This document shows positions 43,369 through 53,607 of a stretch of DNA of 64,000 bases, in pieces (positions within the stretch are counted from its first letter, which is position 1; each line of letters starts with the position of its first letter). Below the pieces are notes generated by a model. That model searched no databases. It saw only the letters and a program-made list of their open reading frames with translations, and had not been told where the DNA came from. Source of the stretch: JAHEAO01 sp942492375 (GTDB lineage: Bacteria; Pseudomonadota; Alphaproteobacteria; Rhodobacterales; Rhodobacteraceae); contig CALOEL010000002.1 in NCBI GenBank assembly GCA_942492375.1, forward strand, positions 1 to 64,000, given 5' to 3'. A program made the position numbers and the translations under genes.

Positions 43369-43440
43369 TGTCATCCCCGCGCAAGCGGGGATCTTTTGAC
43401 ACTGTGGCTCGACAGGATCCCCGCTTGCGCGGGGATGACA
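43369..43440. repeat. inverted pair of 25-bp extragenic palindromes
   Basis: TGTCATCCCCGCGCAAGCGG plus GGATC at 43369-43393 is repeated in reverse complement at 43416-43440, apparently exactly, with 22 bp between. Each unit is itself a hairpin (CCCCGC/GCGGGG). This is a BIME-like head-to-head arrangement, directly after the two REP-like hairpins and just before the end of the convergent ParB-like gene. Confidence 0.75.
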
Positions 43441-43451
43441 GGCGCGGGGCC

Positions 43452-44288
43452 TCAGCGCCCCCACAACCGCTCCACCTCGTCCATGATCTCCTCGATCAGC
43501 GTGCCGGTCGCATCCGGCCCGGTGAAGCGCAGGATCCAGCCTTCGGGGGCAAGCTCTCGCCGGATCTTCAGGCCTGCGCGCAGGGTCATCAGGCGGCGGG
43601 GGCGGCCGGGGCGCGGGTCTTTGGGCGCGGGGTCTCGGGCGTCGGATTCGGCCTCGGTCAGCACCGCTTCCAGAAGGTGCCACTGGCGGGCGGGGCTTTC
43701 GGCGTGGGACTCGGTCAGGGCGTGGCGGATGACTTGGGTGAAATCGCCTCGGCAGGCGGCGGCGAGGCGGAGCATCTGGCGCTGGTTCAGGCACTCGGGG
43801 GCCGTCATGTGGCCGTCGAGTTCCATCACCACGCGGGCGAAGTCGCGCAGCCGGGCGCGGCGCTGGCGGGCGGCGGAGGGGTAGAGGCCGTCGACCGCCG
43901 CGTCGAGCGTGTCGAAGAGCTCGTTCTGCCAAGCGGTGACGATGATGCGGCCCTGCTCCCAGGGCGAGATGTCGGCGCGGATGTCGTTTTCCTCGACCAT
44001 GGCGGTCAGCGCCTCGGTCAGCGTCGACGGCGTGCGCAGGAAGGCGGGGATGGTGGTGAGGTCGGGCCGGGCCAGCGCCAGCTGGCGGAAGGCGGCGAGG
44101 CGGCGGTGGCCCGAGATCAGCGCGTAGCCGTCATCGGTGGCGAAAAGCTCGACGGGCTGGCGCAGGCCGGTGCGGGCGATGGAGTCGACAAGCTCGGCGA
44201 GGGCCGTGGGATCGGTGGCGGCGCGGTCGCGGGGCAGGGCCTCGGCGTCGATGCTGTCGAGCGGGATCTGGTGGATCTGGTCGGTCAT
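43452..44288 (-). CDS. solitary ParB N-terminal domain protein
   Basis: 278 residues. The ParB/Spo0J-like N-terminal domain is clear: IPLDSIDAEALPRDR, SIARTGLRQPVEL, LISGHRRLAAFRQL (box II; usually GERR) and VEENDIRADISPWEQG (box III). The middle part could be helix-turn-helix (LRDFARVVMELDGHMTAPECLNQRQMLRLA). No ParA is adjacent, so this is not the chromosomal partition pair; it may be a regulator or plasmid/island-derived. It is convergent with the OLD gene across the repeat cluster. Confidence 0.75.
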   Translation of the reverse strand: MTDQIHQIPLDSIDAEALPRDRAATDPTALAELVDSIARTGLRQPVELFATDDGYALISGHRRLAAFRQLALARPDLTTIPAFLRTPSTLTEALTAMVEENDIRADISPWEQGRIIVTAWQNELFDTLDAAVDGLYPSAARQRRARLRDFARVVMELDGHMTAPECLNQRQMLRLAAACRGDFTQVIRHALTESHAESPARQWHLLEAVLTEAESDARDPAPKDPRPGRPRRLMTLRAGLKIRRELAPEGWILRFTGPDATGTLIEEIMDEVERLWGR

Positions 44289-44409
44289 GGGCTGGCCTCA
44301 TGGTTGCGGTCCTGCCGCATATCACGGGCCATGGGGGTGTTGCGCGGGACGGTGCTTTGACATTCCGTCAACCAAAGGCATAGTCCCGCCAAACAACGGG
44401 AGACGGGTG

Positions 44410-45303
44410 ATGGATGTCGAGACCTTGATTGCGGATTTCATCGGCGGGAACGCGGTGATCCTGGCCATTGCGGCGCTGCTGATCCTGTCGATCCTGCTGG
44501 GCGTGCGGATCGTGCCGCAATCGGAAAAGCACGTCGTCGAGCGGTTCGGCCGGCTGCGCGCGGTGCTGGGGCCGGGGATCAACTTCATCGTGCCGTTCCT
44601 CGACCGGGTGGCGCACAAGATCTCGATCCTGGAGCGGCAGCTACCGAACGCGCTGCAGGACGCGATCACCGCTGACAACGTGCTGGTGAAGGTCGAGACG
44701 AGCGTGTTCTACCGGATCACCGAGCCGGAGAAGACGGTGTACCGGATCCGCGACGTCGATGCGGCGATCGCGACGACGGTGGCGGGGATCGTGCGGTCGG
44801 AGATCGGCAAGATCGAGCTGGACCAGGTGCAGTCGAACCGCTCGGAGCTGATCGCCAAGGTGCGCGAGCAGGTCGAGGCGATGGTCGATGACTGGGGGAT
44901 CGAGGTGACGCGGGCGGAGATCCTGGACGTGAACCTCGACGAGGCGACGCGGGCGGCGATGCTGCAGCAACTGAACGCGGAACGGGCGCGGCGGGCGCAG
45001 GTGACCGAGGCGGAAGGCAAGCGGCGGGCGGTGGAGCTGAACGCGGATGCGGAGCTTTACGCGGCCGAGCAGGAGGCCAAGGCGCGGCGGGTGCTGGCGG
45101 ATGCCGAGGCCTATGCGACCGGGGTGATCGCCGAGGCGATCCGCGAGAACGGGCTGGAGGCGGCGCAGTACCAGGTGGCGCTGAAGCAGGTCGAGGCGCT
45201 GACGGCGGTGGGCCAGGGTGCCGGCAAGCAGACGGTGATCGTGCCGGCGCAGGCTTTGGACGCGTTCGGCGATGCGTTCCGGATGCTGAAGGGGCGCGGC
45301 TGA
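44410..45303 (+). CDS. SPFH-domain (stomatin/QmcA-like) membrane protein
   Basis: 297 residues from ATG 44410. One N-terminal transmembrane helix (NAVILAIAALLILSILLGVRIV) is followed by the SPFH/band 7 domain (VVERFGRLRAVLGPGINFIVPFLDRV) and a Glu/Ala-rich coiled coil (about 190-245), then the C-terminal VALKQVEALTAVGQG. It assembles into inner-membrane ring-like cages that organise membrane microdomains or proteases. The next gene, one base overlapping, encodes its usual NfeD partner. Confidence 0.9.
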   Translation: MDVETLIADFIGGNAVILAIAALLILSILLGVRIVPQSEKHVVERFGRLRAVLGPGINFIVPFLDRVAHKISILERQLPNALQDAITADNVLVKVETSVFYRITEPEKTVYRIRDVDAAIATTVAGIVRSEIGKIELDQVQSNRSELIAKVREQVEAMVDDWGIEVTRAEILDVNLDEATRAAMLQQLNAERARRAQVTEAEGKRRAVELNADAELYAAEQEAKARRVLADAEAYATGVIAEAIRENGLEAAQYQVALKQVEALTAVGQGAGKQTVIVPAQALDAFGDAFRMLKGRG

Positions 45304-45578
45304 TGATCTGGCATGACTGGTGGGTCTGGGTGGTCGCCGGCGTGGTGCTGGCGATCCTCGAAGTGGTGGTACCGGGCTACGTGTTCCTCGGGTTCTCGAT
45401 CGGGCTGATGGCGACCGGGGTACTGCTGGCGGTGGGCCTGCTGCCGCTGTCGCTGCCGCTGCTGGTGCTGATCGCGGCGGTGCTGTCGCTGGTCGCCTGG
45501 CTGGGGCTGCGGCGGGTGTTCGGGCTGCCGGGGCGGCGGCCGAAGATCTGGGACCGTGACATCAACGACGATCCCTGA
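45303..45578 (+). CDS. NfeD-like short membrane protein
   Basis: 91 residues. Short NfeD (1a/1b type) lacking the ClpP-class protease domain. Two to three hydrophobic segments (WVVAGVVLAILEVVVPGYVFLG, IGLMATGVLLAVGLL and a third) precede a short polar end, so most of the soluble OB domain seen in larger members is absent. The start overlaps the SPFH stop (TGATG), and its end overlaps the Nudix gene by 23 bp. It probably stabilises the SPFH oligomer. Confidence 0.85.
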   Translation: MIWHDWWVWVVAGVVLAILEVVVPGYVFLGFSIGLMATGVLLAVGLLPLSLPLLVLIAAVLSLVAWLGLRRVFGLPGRRPKIWDRDINDDP

Positions 45579-46002
45579 CGCCGCGCCGTTTTCGGGCGCG
45601 AAGATCGCGGTGCTGTCGCGCGGTCGGGTGCTGGTGCTGCTGCGCGACGATTACGGTCATATTCCGTTTCCGAGCCATTGGGACCTGCCGGGCGGCGGGC
45701 GCGAGGGCGATGAGACGCCAGCGGCCTGCGTGCTGCGCGAACTGGCGGAGGAGACCGGGCTGCGTCTGCGCGAGGCCGATCTGGTCTGGCGGCGCGAATG
45801 GCCGGCGGTGTTGCCGGGGCAGGTCGCGACCTGGTTCTTCGCGGCGGAACGGCCGGGGTTGAAACCCGGCGATATCCGGCTGGGGGAGGAGGGGCAGGGC
45901 TGGCGGCTGATGCCGGTGCGGACCTTCCTGATGCATCCCAAGGCGGTGCCGCATCTGGCCGAACGGCTGGCGGTCTGGCTGGAGAGCCGGGGCGGGGAAT
46001 GA
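45556..46002 (+). CDS. Nudix hydrolase
   Basis: 148 residues from GTG 45556, overlapping the NfeD-like gene by 23 bp in another frame. The Nudix box GGGREGDETPAACVLRELAEETGL matches the G-x5-E-x7-REU-x-EE-x-GU pattern (shown in outline) at about residues 46-69. It hydrolyses a nucleoside diphosphate linked to another moiety; the substrate is not predictable. The next 280 bp to pyrF hold only a dispersed element. Confidence 0.85.
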   Translation: MTSTTIPDAAPFSGAKIAVLSRGRVLVLLRDDYGHIPFPSHWDLPGGGREGDETPAACVLRELAEETGLRLREADLVWRREWPAVLPGQVATWFFAAERPGLKPGDIRLGEEGQGWRLMPVRTFLMHPKAVPHLAERLAVWLESRGGE

Positions 46003-46240
46003 GCGTTCCGGGCCACCTGCCGGGGACCGCCGGGCGGGGTCGCGGGGGAAGGGGCCTTGTGTCCCGGACCGCGAACCCGGGTGCGCCGTCAGGTTCCCTC
46101 CGCGGAGCTTGGGACTTGCGGACATCCGGACCATCGGCCCGCCCGCGGGCGATCAGGCGGAAGGCGCCGGAGCTTCCCGAGTCTGGCGTTGGTGCAGGGA
46201 GCCGGCCGCGCAGCAGGGTTTGCGCCGCGCGCGTCGCGCT

Positions 46241-46273
46241 GCCTCCGGCGGGGATATTTGCAAGACAATGAAG
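46241..46273 (+). repeat. dispersed gene-end element, copy 5
   Basis: GCCTCCGGCGGGGATATTTG followed by CAAGACAATGAAG. The first 18 bases repeat copy 1 (25627) almost exactly. It lies in the otherwise featureless, very GC-rich 280-bp gap (46003-46282) between the Nudix gene and the convergent pyrF end. Confidence 0.6.
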
Positions 46274-46282
46274 CCGGGGGCT

Positions 46283-47008
46283 TCAGGTCCGGGCGAAGCT
46301 GGAATTCACCTGCCATGCCGCGCCGATCTCGGACTGGATCGCCTGCGCGGCGGCGCGGGGGTCTTCGGCCTGCCAGACCGGGCGGCCGACGACGATGTGG
46401 TCGGCGCCGTCGGAAATCGCCTGGGCGGGCGTGGCGATGCGTTTCTGGTCGCCCTTGTCGGAGCCCGCCGGGCGAACGCCGGGGGTGACGATCAGCCGGC
46501 CCTCGGATTCGGGCAGGCTGCGGATCCGGGCGGCTTCGTGCGGCGAGCAGATGACGCCGTCCGCCCCGGCCTCGAAGGCGCGGGCGGCGCGGTCGAGGAC
46601 GATGTCGCCCATCTTTCCGTCCCGGATCAGCGCGGTGTCGAGATCGTCGCGGTCGAGCGAGGTCAGGATCGTGACGGCGAGGATCTTCGTCGCGGACCCG
46701 GCCGCGCCGGCCTTGGCGGCGCGCACGACATAGGGGTCGCCGTGGACCGTCAGCAGGTCGAGATCGAACTGCGCGATGCCGCGCACCGCGGCTTCGACCG
46801 TGGCGGGGATGTCGAAGAACTTCATGTCGAGGAAGATCCGCTTGCCATGCTCGGTCTTCAGCTCATTCGCCAGCGCCAGCCCGCCGCCGGTCAGCATGCC
46901 GAGACCGATCTTGTAGAACCCGGCCGCGTCGCCGATGCGCTCGGCCAGTTTCAGACCTTCGATGGCGTTCGGCAGGTCGAGGGCGACGATCAGTCGATCC
47001 TTGGTCAT
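46283..47008 (-). CDS. pyrF: orotidine 5'-phosphate decarboxylase
   Basis: 241 residues from the ATG at 47008 with AAAGGAG ahead; a longer frame to 47287 is not coding. Last step of UMP synthesis. Motifs: IVALDLPNAIEGLKL at the N-terminus, the catalytic Lys/Asp block FLDMKFFDIPATVE, VICSPHEA, and VTPGVRPAGSDKGDQKRIATP with DHIVVGRPVW at the phosphate site. It is divergent from the small membrane-protein gene upstream of clpB. Confidence 0.95.
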   Translation of the reverse strand: MTKDRLIVALDLPNAIEGLKLAERIGDAAGFYKIGLGMLTGGGLALANELKTEHGKRIFLDMKFFDIPATVEAAVRGIAQFDLDLLTVHGDPYVVRAAKAGAAGSATKILAVTILTSLDRDDLDTALIRDGKMGDIVLDRAARAFEAGADGVICSPHEAARIRSLPESEGRLIVTPGVRPAGSDKGDQKRIATPAQAISDGADHIVVGRPVWQAEDPRAAAQAIQSEIGAAWQVNSSFART

Positions 47009-47178
47009 CGCGGCTCCTTTCACGGGTTTGGTCCTGTTTAGGGATGCCGGCAGGGCTGGACAAGCCGTTATCCGCCGGGAAGCACGCCGGCACGCCCCCG
47101 GTCCGAAGGAACTTCCCGCGAACCGGGCGCGTTCTTTCCAGAGATACGAAATGTACTTGGTGAACAGGAGTTTTCGAT

Positions 47179-47571
47179 ATGGCCGAGAGAAACAGCACTG
47201 ACCGTCCGGCCAATCAGCCAGAGCCTGATCGGACGGATCAGAATACGATGCGGGTCGTCGAGCCGCGAAACGGCAGCAGGACGGCATGGTTCGTCGCCGG
47301 GGCAGTGGTTATCGCGCTGCTGGTTGTCGCATTCGTCGTCGGGAATGGCAGCAGCGACGCCGTCGAGGTGGAGACCGCTCCGGCAGGAGAAGTCGAAACG
47401 GTCGATCCCGCCGCACCTGCGGAGCCGGAGGTGCAAGAGCCTGCCGCGCCGGCAGAGGAACCCGAAGCGACGATCGACCTGGAAGAGACCGACACCCCGC
47501 CCGAGGACGATGCCGCGTTGCCGCCTGCCACAGAGCCCGAGGCAGTGCCGGAATCCGAAACGGCGAATTGA
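47179..47571 (+). CDS. single-pass membrane protein with acidic Pro/Glu tail
   Basis: 130 residues. The first 33 residues are hydrophilic. A single transmembrane helix (AWFVAGAVVIALLVVAFVVG, about 36-55) is followed by about 75 residues of almost only Ala, Pro, Glu, Asp and Val (low complexity). No domain recognised. The tail probably projects into the periplasm as an extended spacer. A 9-bp GC hairpin (47580-47608) follows the stop. Confidence 0.6.
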   Translation: MAERNSTDRPANQPEPDRTDQNTMRVVEPRNGSRTAWFVAGAVVIALLVVAFVVGNGSSDAVEVETAPAGEVETVDPAAPAEPEVQEPAAPAEEPEATIDLEETDTPPEDDAALPPATEPEAVPESETAN

Positions 47572-47579
47572 CAAGTTCG

Positions 47580-47608
47580 ACGGCCCGGCAGCTGCGTTTC
47601 CGGGCCGT
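47580..47608 (+). terminator. hairpin between the acidic-tail gene and clpB
   Basis: ACGGCCCGG (47580-47588) pairs with CCGGGCCGT (47600-47608), 11-nt loop. The downstream sequence is pyrimidine-rich (CTTTCTTTCTTTCC) from 47615 rather than a pure T-run. It separates the upstream gene from the clpB promoter. Confidence 0.65.
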
Positions 47609-47637
47609 CACAGGCTTTCTTTCTTTCCGGTCAGAGC

Positions 47638-47667
47638 CTTGAAGCCCGCCATCGCGCTTCCCAAATA
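47638..47667 (+). promoter_or_regulatory. sigma-32-like heat-shock promoter of clpB
   Basis: CTTGAA at 47638-47643, a 16-bp spacer, then CCCAAATA at 47660-47667, resembling the heat-shock sigma factor consensus (CTTGAA, then CCCCAT-T). It starts about 80 nt upstream of the clpB start, as expected for this chaperone. Confidence 0.5.
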
Positions 47668-47745
47668 GTCATCGAGGCCCGCGAAAGGACCGTGCCATGA
47701 TATGGGCGGTTCGACGGATGGGCGCTTTGACAAAGGAGAGAGCCG

Positions 47746-50361
<2,616 letters not shown>

Positions 50362-50364
50362 AGA

Positions 50365-50392
50365 AGAAGCCCCGCCTGACGGCGGGGCTTCT
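50365..50392 (+). terminator. hairpin after clpB
   Basis: A 12-bp perfect stem AGAAGCCCCGCC/GGCGGGGCTTCT with a TGAC loop, starting three bases after the clpB stop. No T-run follows directly; the T-rich core of the dispersed element comes 16 bases later. Confidence 0.75.
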
Positions 50393-50400
50393 GCATTCGG

Positions 50401-50429
50401 CGAGTGTATTTTTCCAAAGAAAAAGCCGG
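50401..50429 (+). repeat. dispersed gene-end element, copy 6
   Basis: CGAGTGTATTTTTCCAAAGA followed by AAAAGCCGG. It lies after the clpB hairpin and before the end of the convergent AhpD-like gene. Nearly the same as copy 2 (TTTGAGTATTTTTGCAAAGA then AAAAGCC). Confidence 0.65.
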
Positions 50430-50440
50430 TGGGCTGCCGG

Positions 50441-51031
50441 TCAGGACTTCTCGATGGCGCGGCCGACGGTCAGGCGTTCGACCAGCGGTGCTGGCAGATC
50501 GGCCAAGCCGGCATCGGCATGGATGCCGAGCGCGTCGAGATATTTCGAGAAGAACGCGCGGGCCGCGGCGGCTGCGGCGATATCCGAAACTTCGGCATCG
50601 GTCAGGCCCTGGCTGCGAAGCGCCTCGATATGCGCCGGGGTGACGGCGCTGGCATCGCGGGCGATCGCGTCGGCATAATCCATCGCCGCGACATCGACCG
50701 GCAGCAGATCGGCATGGCGGAAATCGCTGGCGATGCTCGCCACTTCCTCGGCGGTGAAGAATTCGTCGAGCAGCACCGCGCCGTGAGCCAGCGCGCAGTA
50801 GGAGCTGCGCAAGGCGGTCGCCGCGGCGAGCGTGACCAGTTCGTAGCGCCGCGGGTCCATCCGGGTCTTGATCGCATCAAGAAGCGCGACCCAGCAATCC
50901 TGGTATTCGGGGCGGTGGCTGAAGGCGCGGACATGGTTCGGAATTGCAGAATTGCGTTTTCGCGCAGCGTCATAGAGTGCTGCGGTCGCGCCGGTGGCGC
51001 GCTCTTCCGGTATCGTCGTGATGAAACTCAT
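50441..51031 (-). CDS. AhpD/carboxymuconolactone decarboxylase-like protein
   Basis: 196 residues. Peroxidase-related branch of the AhpD fold: N-terminal IPEERATGATAALYD, HVRAFSHRPE, then the core LVTLAAATALRSSYCALAHGAVL, where AhpD has C-x2-C-x3-H. Here the first cysteine is Ser (SSYC), leaving one thiol and the His, as in many non-AhpD members. It may therefore be a lactonase/decarboxylase or thiol peroxidase of unknown specificity. It is convergent with clpB. Confidence 0.8.
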   Translation of the reverse strand: MSFITTIPEERATGATAALYDAARKRNSAIPNHVRAFSHRPEYQDCWVALLDAIKTRMDPRRYELVTLAAATALRSSYCALAHGAVLLDEFFTAEEVASIASDFRHADLLPVDVAAMDYADAIARDASAVTPAHIEALRSQGLTDAEVSDIAAAAAARAFFSKYLDALGIHADAGLADLPAPLVERLTVGRAIEKS

Positions 51032-51121
51032 CGAGACTCATTCAGCGGATTCGGCCGTTACGAAAGCCTAGCACGTGGCCGCCGCGCCGTATAGCGATCC
51101 GGCGCGGCGCGGATTTGCAGC

Positions 51122-51616
51122 CTAGTCCGGCAGCATCACCCGGTCGATGACATGGATGACACCGTTCGAGGCCATGATGTCGGCCTGGGTCACATTCGCG
51201 TCCTCGACCTTCACGGAACCGCCGCGTCCGTCGGTATGCAGGGTGCTGCCCTCGGCGCTGGTCAGGGTGCCGCGCTTGCCGACAAGCGTCGAGGCCGGGT
51301 AATTGCCGGGCACGACATGGTAGGTCAGGATCTTGACGAGCTGGTCCTTGTTCTCGGGCTTCAGCAGGGTTTCGACCGTGCCCGGCGGCAGCGCGTCGAA
51401 GGCGGCGTTGGTGGGCGCGAAGACGGTCAGCGGACCGTCGGATTTCAGCGTATCCACGAGACCGGCGGCGGAAACCGCGGCGACGAGGGTCGAGAAGTCA
51501 TCGTTGCCGCTGGCGACCTCGACGATGTCGGGGCTGGACGTCATCGGCGCGCAGGCGGTGATGGCGGCAAGCGCGCCGGCGGCGACAAGGCCTTTGAGTG
51601 CGAAGCGTCTGTTCAT
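51122..51616 (-). CDS. fasciclin (FAS1) domain protein, lipid-anchored
   Basis: 164 residues. N-terminus MNRRFALKGLVAAGALAAITAC has a twin Arg and a lipobox-like AITAC, so it is probably an exported lipoprotein. One FAS1 domain: FSTLVAAVSAAGLVDTLKSDG, LTVFAPTNAAFDALPPGTVE, ILTYHVVPGNYPA, and NGVIHVIDRVMLPD at the C-terminus. FAS1 domains mediate adhesion or ligand binding in the envelope. A second FAS1 gene lies directly upstream on the same strand, probably a tandem duplicate. Confidence 0.9.
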   Translation of the reverse strand: MNRRFALKGLVAAGALAAITACAPMTSSPDIVEVASGNDDFSTLVAAVSAAGLVDTLKSDGPLTVFAPTNAAFDALPPGTVETLLKPENKDQLVKILTYHVVPGNYPASTLVGKRGTLTSAEGSTLHTDGRGGSVKVEDANVTQADIMASNGVIHVIDRVMLPD

Positions 51617-51694
51617 GGGAATATCCCCCTTTTGATCCGTTATCTTATGGCTTGAGGCGGAGGGCGGCAGGTTCGCCGCCCCCCAGGGTCGAGA

Positions 51695-52183
51695 TCACAT
51701 CGCCGAGGGCGGCAGGATCACGTCGTCGATGACGTGGATCACGCCGTTCGAGGCTTCGATATCGGCGGTGGACACGTTGGCGCCGTCGACGGTCACGCCG
51801 CCTTCGGTCATGATCGTGACCTCGCTGCCTTCAACGGTGGCGGCCTTCATGTCGTTCGACAGGTCGGTGGACATCACCTTGCCCGGCACCACGTGGTAGG
51901 TGAGGATCGCGGTGAGCTTGTCCTTGTTCTCGGGCTTCAGAAGCTCTTCGACGGTGCCTTCGGGGAGGGCCGAAAAGGCTTCGTCGGTGGGCGCGAAGAC
52001 GGTGAACGGGCCTTCGCCCTTCAGGGTCTCGACCAGCCCGGCGGCTTCGACCGCGGCGACCAGCGTCGTGAAGCTGCCGGCTTCGACGGCGGTGTCGACG
52101 ATGTCCTTCACGTGGCTTCCGGCGAGGGCCGGTGTCGCCAGCATCGTGGCGGTGGTGATCGAAAGGAATGTGCGGCGTAGCAT
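51695..52183 (-). CDS. fasciclin (FAS1) domain protein, secreted
   Basis: 162 residues from the ATG at 52183 (AGGAGA ahead); a longer frame to 52333 is not coding. The signal peptide MLRRTFLSITTATMLATPALA is followed by a single FAS1 domain (FTTLVAAVEAAGLVETLKGEG, FTVFAPTDEAFSALPEGTVE, ILTYHVVPGKVMS, NGVIHVIDDVILPP). About two-thirds of positions match the downstream FAS1 protein by eye. It is divergent from msrP, and the shared 276-bp intergenic region (52184-52459) may hold a common stress-responsive promoter. Confidence 0.9.
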   Translation of the reverse strand: MLRRTFLSITTATMLATPALAGSHVKDIVDTAVEAGSFTTLVAAVEAAGLVETLKGEGPFTVFAPTDEAFSALPEGTVEELLKPENKDKLTAILTYHVVPGKVMSTDLSNDMKAATVEGSEVTIMTEGGVTVDGANVSTADIEASNGVIHVIDDVILPPSAM

Positions 52184-52459
52184 TGTTGATCTCCTGCTTT
52201 TTTGGACATGCCCGGGATTGGGCATTGGTCGGGATACGGGGCGAGCCGCTGTCTGGATGAGCCATGGTGCCGCGGTTTCGGCTATTGACGACGCGGCCTT
52301 CGGCGCTAAGCCGCGCTGTTTTCGCGGGTCCATTCAAGTTCTTGTGATTGCGCGGGAGCGGTTCGTGATCGGATGCGTCAACAATTGCGTGAGCTGTCGG
52401 GATCGCGATTTGGCATCGGCGGCGGCATGGGTAAGGATCGCCGCGACAAGGAGACCGAT

Positions 52460-53389
52460 ATGCCGAAAAGCTGGAAGAGCGATCTGAACTGGTCGGATGT
52501 GACGCCGAAAGAGATTTACCTCGGCCGCCGGGGGCTGATGGCGGGCGCCGGCGCGCTGGCGCTGGGCGCGATGGCCGGGCCCGCACTGGCCGGGATCGAA
52601 GCGGCGCAAAGCCGGTATTCGACCGATGCCGAGCCCAACACGTTCAAAGAGATCACCACCTACAACAACTTCTACGAATTCGGCACCGGCAAGGAGGATC
52701 CGGCTGAGAATGCGGGGAGGCTGACTACCGATCCGTGGGTGGTGAAGATCGACGGTCTGGTGGACAGGCCCGGCGAATACGACCTTGGCGATCTTCTGTC
52801 CGGCGTGACGCTGGAGGAACGCATCTACCGGCTGCGCTGCGTCGAGGCGTGGTCGATGATCGTGCCCTGGATCGGGTTCGAACTGGCAAGCCTGCTGGAC
52901 CGGGTCGGGGTGCAGCCCGCGGCGAAGTTCGTCTATTTCGAAACGCTGGTCCGCCCCGAGGAGATGCCGGGGCAGCGGTATCCGATGCTCGACTGGCCTT
53001 ACCGCGAGGGGCTGCGGCTGGACGAGGCGATGCATCCGCTGACGATTCTGGCGACCGGGCTATACGGCGAGGAGTTGCCGAACCAGAACGGCGCACCGCT
53101 GCGGCTGGTGGTGCCGTGGAAATACGGGTTCAAGTCGATCAAGTCGATCGTGCGGATATCGCTGGTGGAGGAGCAGCCCGAGGCGACCTGGAACATGCTG
53201 GCGCCGAACGAATTCGGGTTCTATTCGAACGTGAACCCCGAGGTCGACCATCCGCGCTGGTCGCAGGCGAGCGAGCGCAGGATCGGCGGCGGGCTGTTTT
53301 CCAGACGCATCCCGACGGAGATGTTCAACGGCTATGCCAAAGAGGTCGCCGGGCTTTATGCCGGGATGGACCTGGCGAAGTTCTACTGA
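52460..53389 (+). CDS. msrP: protein-methionine-sulfoxide reductase catalytic subunit MsrP
   Basis: 309 residues from ATG 52460 (AAGGAG ahead). Periplasmic molybdopterin enzyme that repairs oxidised methionine in envelope proteins. A Tat signal (GRRGLMAGAGALALGAMAG, RR at 23-24) is followed by the sulfite-oxidase-fold domain; the molybdenum-ligating cysteine is C127 in YRLRCVEAW. Further motifs: NQNGAPLRLVVPWKYGFKS and NVNPEVDHPRWSQASER. Electrons come from the haem membrane subunit MsrQ encoded two genes downstream. The stop overlaps the next gene start. Confidence 0.95.
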   Translation: MPKSWKSDLNWSDVTPKEIYLGRRGLMAGAGALALGAMAGPALAGIEAAQSRYSTDAEPNTFKEITTYNNFYEFGTGKEDPAENAGRLTTDPWVVKIDGLVDRPGEYDLGDLLSGVTLEERIYRLRCVEAWSMIVPWIGFELASLLDRVGVQPAAKFVYFETLVRPEEMPGQRYPMLDWPYREGLRLDEAMHPLTILATGLYGEELPNQNGAPLRLVVPWKYGFKSIKSIVRISLVEEQPEATWNMLAPNEFGFYSNVNPEVDHPRWSQASERRIGGGLFSRRIPTEMFNGYAKEVAGLYAGMDLAKFY

Positions 53390-53607
53390 TGCAGCTGGTT
53401 TCCGTTCTGACCTGCCCCGACTGTGGCGCCGCGCATCGCGAAACGATGCCGACCGATGCCTGCCAGTGGTTCTACGAATGCCGGTCCTGCGGCGCGGTCC
53501 TGTCGCCCCGGCCCGGCGATTGCTGCGTCTACTGTTCCTACGGAACCGTTGCGTGCCCGCCGGTTCAGGCCGGTGAAAGCTGCTGTCGCGGAGAGGCCGG
53601 CGAGTGA
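53389..53607 (+). CDS. Cys-rich small zinc-ribbon-like protein between msrP and msrQ
   Basis: 72 residues, 11 of them Cys. A zinc-ribbon pair CPDC (9-12) and CRSC (31-34) is followed by GDCCVYCSYG (C45, C46, C49), C56 in VACPP and a terminal CC (65-66). No signal peptide, so it is cytoplasmic. The start overlaps the msrP stop by one base (TGATG), and the stop overlaps the msrQ start (GTGA), so it is firmly part of the operon. I recall similar GDCC proteins but no proven function; metal binding for Mo/haem insertion or redox sensing are possible roles. Confidence 0.75.
   Translation: MQLVSVLTCPDCGAAHRETMPTDACQWFYECRSCGAVLSPRPGDCCVYCSYGTVACPPVQAGESCCRGEAGE

Noticed and set aside
43369..43440. 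CRISPR repeats
   Set aside because: Only two copies, in inverted orientation and self-complementary, with one 22-bp interval and no cas genes; they are extragenic palindromes.
41375..44288. Gabija-like or other multi-gene defence operon built around the OLD nuclease
   Set aside because: No UvrD/PcrA-like helicase or other defence protein is adjacent on the same strand; the ParB-like gene is convergent and separated by repeats.
52184..52459. RpoE-type promoter shared by fasciclin and msrPQ genes
   Set aside because: A TGATC-like -35 is present, but no matching -10 at the expected distance could be found by eye.
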